From Thioploca sp. (lineage in GTDB: Bacteria > Pseudomonadota > Gammaproteobacteria > Beggiatoales > Beggiatoaceae): a stretch of DNA of 16,121 nt. Position numbers and translations under genes: made by a program. Positions within the stretch are counted from its first letter, which is position 1, and every line of letters starts with the position of its first letter. The stretch spans positions 1 to 16,121 of the forward strand of contig DRQV01000133.1 of assembly GCA_011371325.1 (NCBI GenBank), given 5' to 3'. A model generated the notes under the pieces. The model saw only the letters and a list, made by a program, of their open reading frames with translations, had not been told where the DNA came from and did no database searches. Shown in pieces: positions 14,597 through 16,121 of the stretch.

Positions 14597-15733
14597 ATGA
14601 AAAACTTAAAAAAATATAAATCAATTGGTTTAAATGGTGATTTTGAAATTTTGATTGGAAGTAGTCAAGCTTGTACAATTTGCTTAACAGAAACTGAAGT
14701 GCCTGGAATTGCTAAAAAACATGCAGTTTTAAAACGAATCAGAGATAGATTATTTATTCAAGATTTTGGTTCTAAATCGGGTACTTTTATAGATAATCGT
14801 CGACTTTCTAAATATAGTTGGGAAGAAATAGTCCAACAAAGTTTTACGGAAATAAAGTTAGGCAATACTCCTATTGGGATAGATGATAAATTATTTAGAG
14901 GTAGGTCTAGAATTGGAATTAAAACCACTAGTTTGTATTATGAAATTTCTGGTAAGTTAGTTTGTAACGGTATTTATATACAGGCTAAACCGGGAACTAT
15001 GACTGCTATTATGGGACCAGCTGGTTGTGGTAAAAGTATATTGCTAGATTTAATTAATGGTTATCGAACTCCAAATAATGGTGAAGTATTTGCGATTAAA
15101 GACAATCTATCGATCAACATTCATCAAGATTATAAAACAGTTAGGGAATGGATTGGTTATTTACCACAAGATGATGTAATGATTCCAGAATTAACAGTTT
15201 ATCAATCTTTAAATTACTGTTTAAGATTACAATTTGCCCAATTAAATGAGCAGATACGAGAATATATTATTCGACAGACTTGTCAGAGTTTAGGTTTTGA
15301 ACAGGCTAGATTGGAAAAATTTTTACATACCGTAATAGGTTCATCAGAATCAGGAATTCGTGGTTTAAGTGGTGGAGAGAGAAAAAGAGCTAATTTAGCC
15401 CATGAGTTAATATCTATGCCATTAGTATTATTATTAGATGAACCTACTTCTGGATTATCTTCTGTTGATGCAGATAAAATTGTGCGTTTGTTACAAAAAT
15501 TAACTAAATTGGATGATTTGACCACTATTGCTACTATTCATCAACCAAGTAAAGATACTTTTGAACGTTTTGATGATTTATTATTAATGAATTATGGTGG
15601 AATTATGGTTTATTATGGACCTGTTTCTAAGGCTGTAACTTATTTTGAGTCCATAACTAAAACTACTAATACAGATCGTAATCCAGCCGAATATTTATTA
15701 GAAATATTGGATACCTTGTATAATGCAAATTAA
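14597..15733 (+). CDS. FHA domain fused to an ABCG-type ABC ATPase, without a transmembrane domain
   Basis: Residues about 10-95 form a forkhead-associated domain, with the strand pattern EILIGSSQACTICL, the HA of KKHAVLK and the FIQDFGSKSGTFIDNRRL core; FHA domains bind phosphothreonine peptides. Residues about 115-345 are an ABC nucleotide-binding domain with Walker A GPAGCGKS (140-147), Q191 in YLPQDD, signature LSGGERKR (257-264), Walker B VLLLDEP (277-283) and H315 in TIHQPS. The short 'IHQPS' form and 'TSGLSSVDA' are typical of the ABCG/White subfamily. Relatives such as Rv1747 carry an ABC2-type membrane domain after the ATPase; here the frame ends cleanly at TAA after NPAEYLLEILDTLYNAN, so a permease must be encoded elsewhere or is absent. 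The ATG has no clear ribosome-binding site. Its divergent neighbour is a VWA protein, which together with FHA suggests control by a Ser/Thr kinase not in the window. The transported substrate is unknown. Confidence 0.9.
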   Translation: MKNLKKYKSIGLNGDFEILIGSSQACTICLTETEVPGIAKKHAVLKRIRDRLFIQDFGSKSGTFIDNRRLSKYSWEEIVQQSFTEIKLGNTPIGIDDKLFRGRSRIGIKTTSLYYEISGKLVCNGIYIQAKPGTMTAIMGPAGCGKSILLDLINGYRTPNNGEVFAIKDNLSINIHQDYKTVREWIGYLPQDDVMIPELTVYQSLNYCLRLQFAQLNEQIREYIIRQTCQSLGFEQARLEKFLHTVIGSSESGIRGLSGGERKRANLAHELISMPLVLLLDEPTSGLSSVDADKIVRLLQKLTKLDDLTTIATIHQPSKDTFERFDDLLLMNYGGIMVYYGPVSKAVTYFESITKTTNTDRNPAEYLLEILDTLYNAN

Positions 15734-15882
15734 TTCATTAGATTTAGCCTTGAACTAGTTAGTTGGTGTTCTGTGATTACCACGGCTAAGTGCAAGGTAA
15801 ATTATAATATTTTGGAAATTATCCGTCAAACTATAATATTTATTTCATGATTATTAGTGGGATAACTTGATTTTACCATTGT

Positions 15883-16119
15883 TTACAATTCCCCCAACCC
15901 ATCCACAATCTCCACCGTTTCCAAACTAACCGCTATCACTTTGCCAATTAGTTGCAAAATATATTCTTCATCTTCTTTCCTGTTTGGATTGTTGATAATG
16001 CCACTTCTTTTGTCAGTTTTAATTCGGTATTGGTCGATGACCCATTCTAGGGCGGAACGATTGCCTAATTTGTAGTCAAAGGTTTGTTTGGGAATGCCTT
16101 TTAAGGTTAGGAAGTTGTT
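15883..16119 (-). CDS. C-terminal end of a probable type ISP restriction-modification enzyme (5' part outside window)
   Basis: A minus-strand frame enters at the window's right edge and runs 78 codons to a TAA at 15885-15883. It contains FDYKLGNRSALEWVIDQYRI, then DKRSGIINNPNR, and ends with LIGKVIAVSLETVEIVDGLGEL. From memory, the pattern 'Y.lGnrSaLeWviDqY.v..DkrSGI.nDPNr...e.Yiv.Li.rVi.VSlETv.iv' matches the C-terminal target-recognition end of single-chain type ISP (LlaGI-like) enzymes, which combine nuclease, helicase, methyltransferase and recognition domains in about 1500 residues. Bases 15901-16121 are about 38% G+C, against 20-30% in sampled rows of the preceding gene, and codons such as GGG and GTG are commoner, consistent with acquisition by transfer. 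The catalytic domains cannot be seen, so the subtype is tentative. The 149 bp gap on its left holds only a 10 bp direct repeat, TATAATATTT (15803-15812 and 15832-15841). Confidence 0.72.
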   Translation of the reverse strand, partial: NNFLTLKGIPKQTFDYKLGNRSALEWVIDQYRIKTDKRSGIINNPNRKEDEEYILQLIGKVIAVSLETVEIVDGLGEL

Positions 16120-16121
16120 GT

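Noticed and set aside
12349..15733. Part of a type VI secretion locus, given the PpkA-like VWA and FHA domains
   Set aside because: No Tss sheath, baseplate or membrane-complex gene is present, and FHA and VWA domains are widespread outside type VI secretion.
15743..15797. A tRNA-like or hairpin RNA between the FHA-ABC gene and the restriction gene
   Set aside because: Short pairings exist (TAGCC/GGCTA, TGGT/ACCA), but no cloverleaf, T-loop or anticodon arm can be formed, and no T-tract supports a terminator.
1..16121. CRISPR array, rRNA or integron attachment sites
   Set aside because: No regularly spaced direct repeats, rRNA-like conserved blocks or attC-like hairpins were seen on either strand.

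Overview
This window looks like a chromosomal segment of an AT-rich, autotrophic gammaproteobacterium, probably a sulfur oxidiser near the Beggiatoa/Thioploca/Thiomargarita group (Thiotrichales). The pointers are a form II RuBisCO, a polyphosphate kinase, a partner-switching signalling operon, a Calx-beta exported protein and a VWA protein paired with an FHA-ABC ATPase. The placement is inferred from gene content and composition; no 16S or other marker gene is present.

Layout. 1-379 (+) is the 3' end of a polysaccharide-export ABC ATPase. 667-2055 (+) is a complete stand-alone form II RuBisCO (cbbM) with a candidate promoter and dyad upstream and a clear hairpin terminator downstream. 9039 down to 2151 is a four-gene minus-strand run that reads as one operon: a 1161-residue exported Calx-beta protein, a GHKL-type serine-kinase-like protein, a single-domain STAS protein and a hybrid sensor histidine kinase with two receiver domains. 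A good sigma-70-like promoter lies at 9078-9105. Just upstream, 9138-9335 holds a decayed IS5-type transposase C-terminus. 11481-9394 (-) is ppk1, preceded by an unrecognised helical protein (12057-11539). The 12058-12348 gap contains an unusually GC-rich patch of small inverted repeats. 14403-12349 (-) is a secreted SH3-like/VWA protein, transcribed divergently from 14597-15733 (+), an FHA domain fused to an ABCG-type ATPase that lacks a membrane domain. The window closes with the C-terminal 78 codons of what looks like a type ISP restriction-modification enzyme on the minus strand (16119-15883), clearly richer in GC than its neighbour.

How the genes may work together. cbbM fixes CO2 and Ppk1 stores phosphate and energy as polyphosphate. 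The kinase/STAS pair is a partner-switching core in which a serine kinase phosphorylates a STAS antagonist. The adjacent PAS hybrid kinase with two receivers could feed a redox or ligand signal into it, and the Calx-beta protein may be its surface or periplasmic companion. The VWA and FHA-ABC genes resemble detached pieces of Ser/Thr-kinase signalling (PpkA-like VWA, phosphothreonine-binding FHA), although no Hanks-type kinase or PP2C phosphatase is in view. The transposase relic, the GC-rich repeat patch and the restriction enzyme suggest that parts of the region have been rearranged or acquired.
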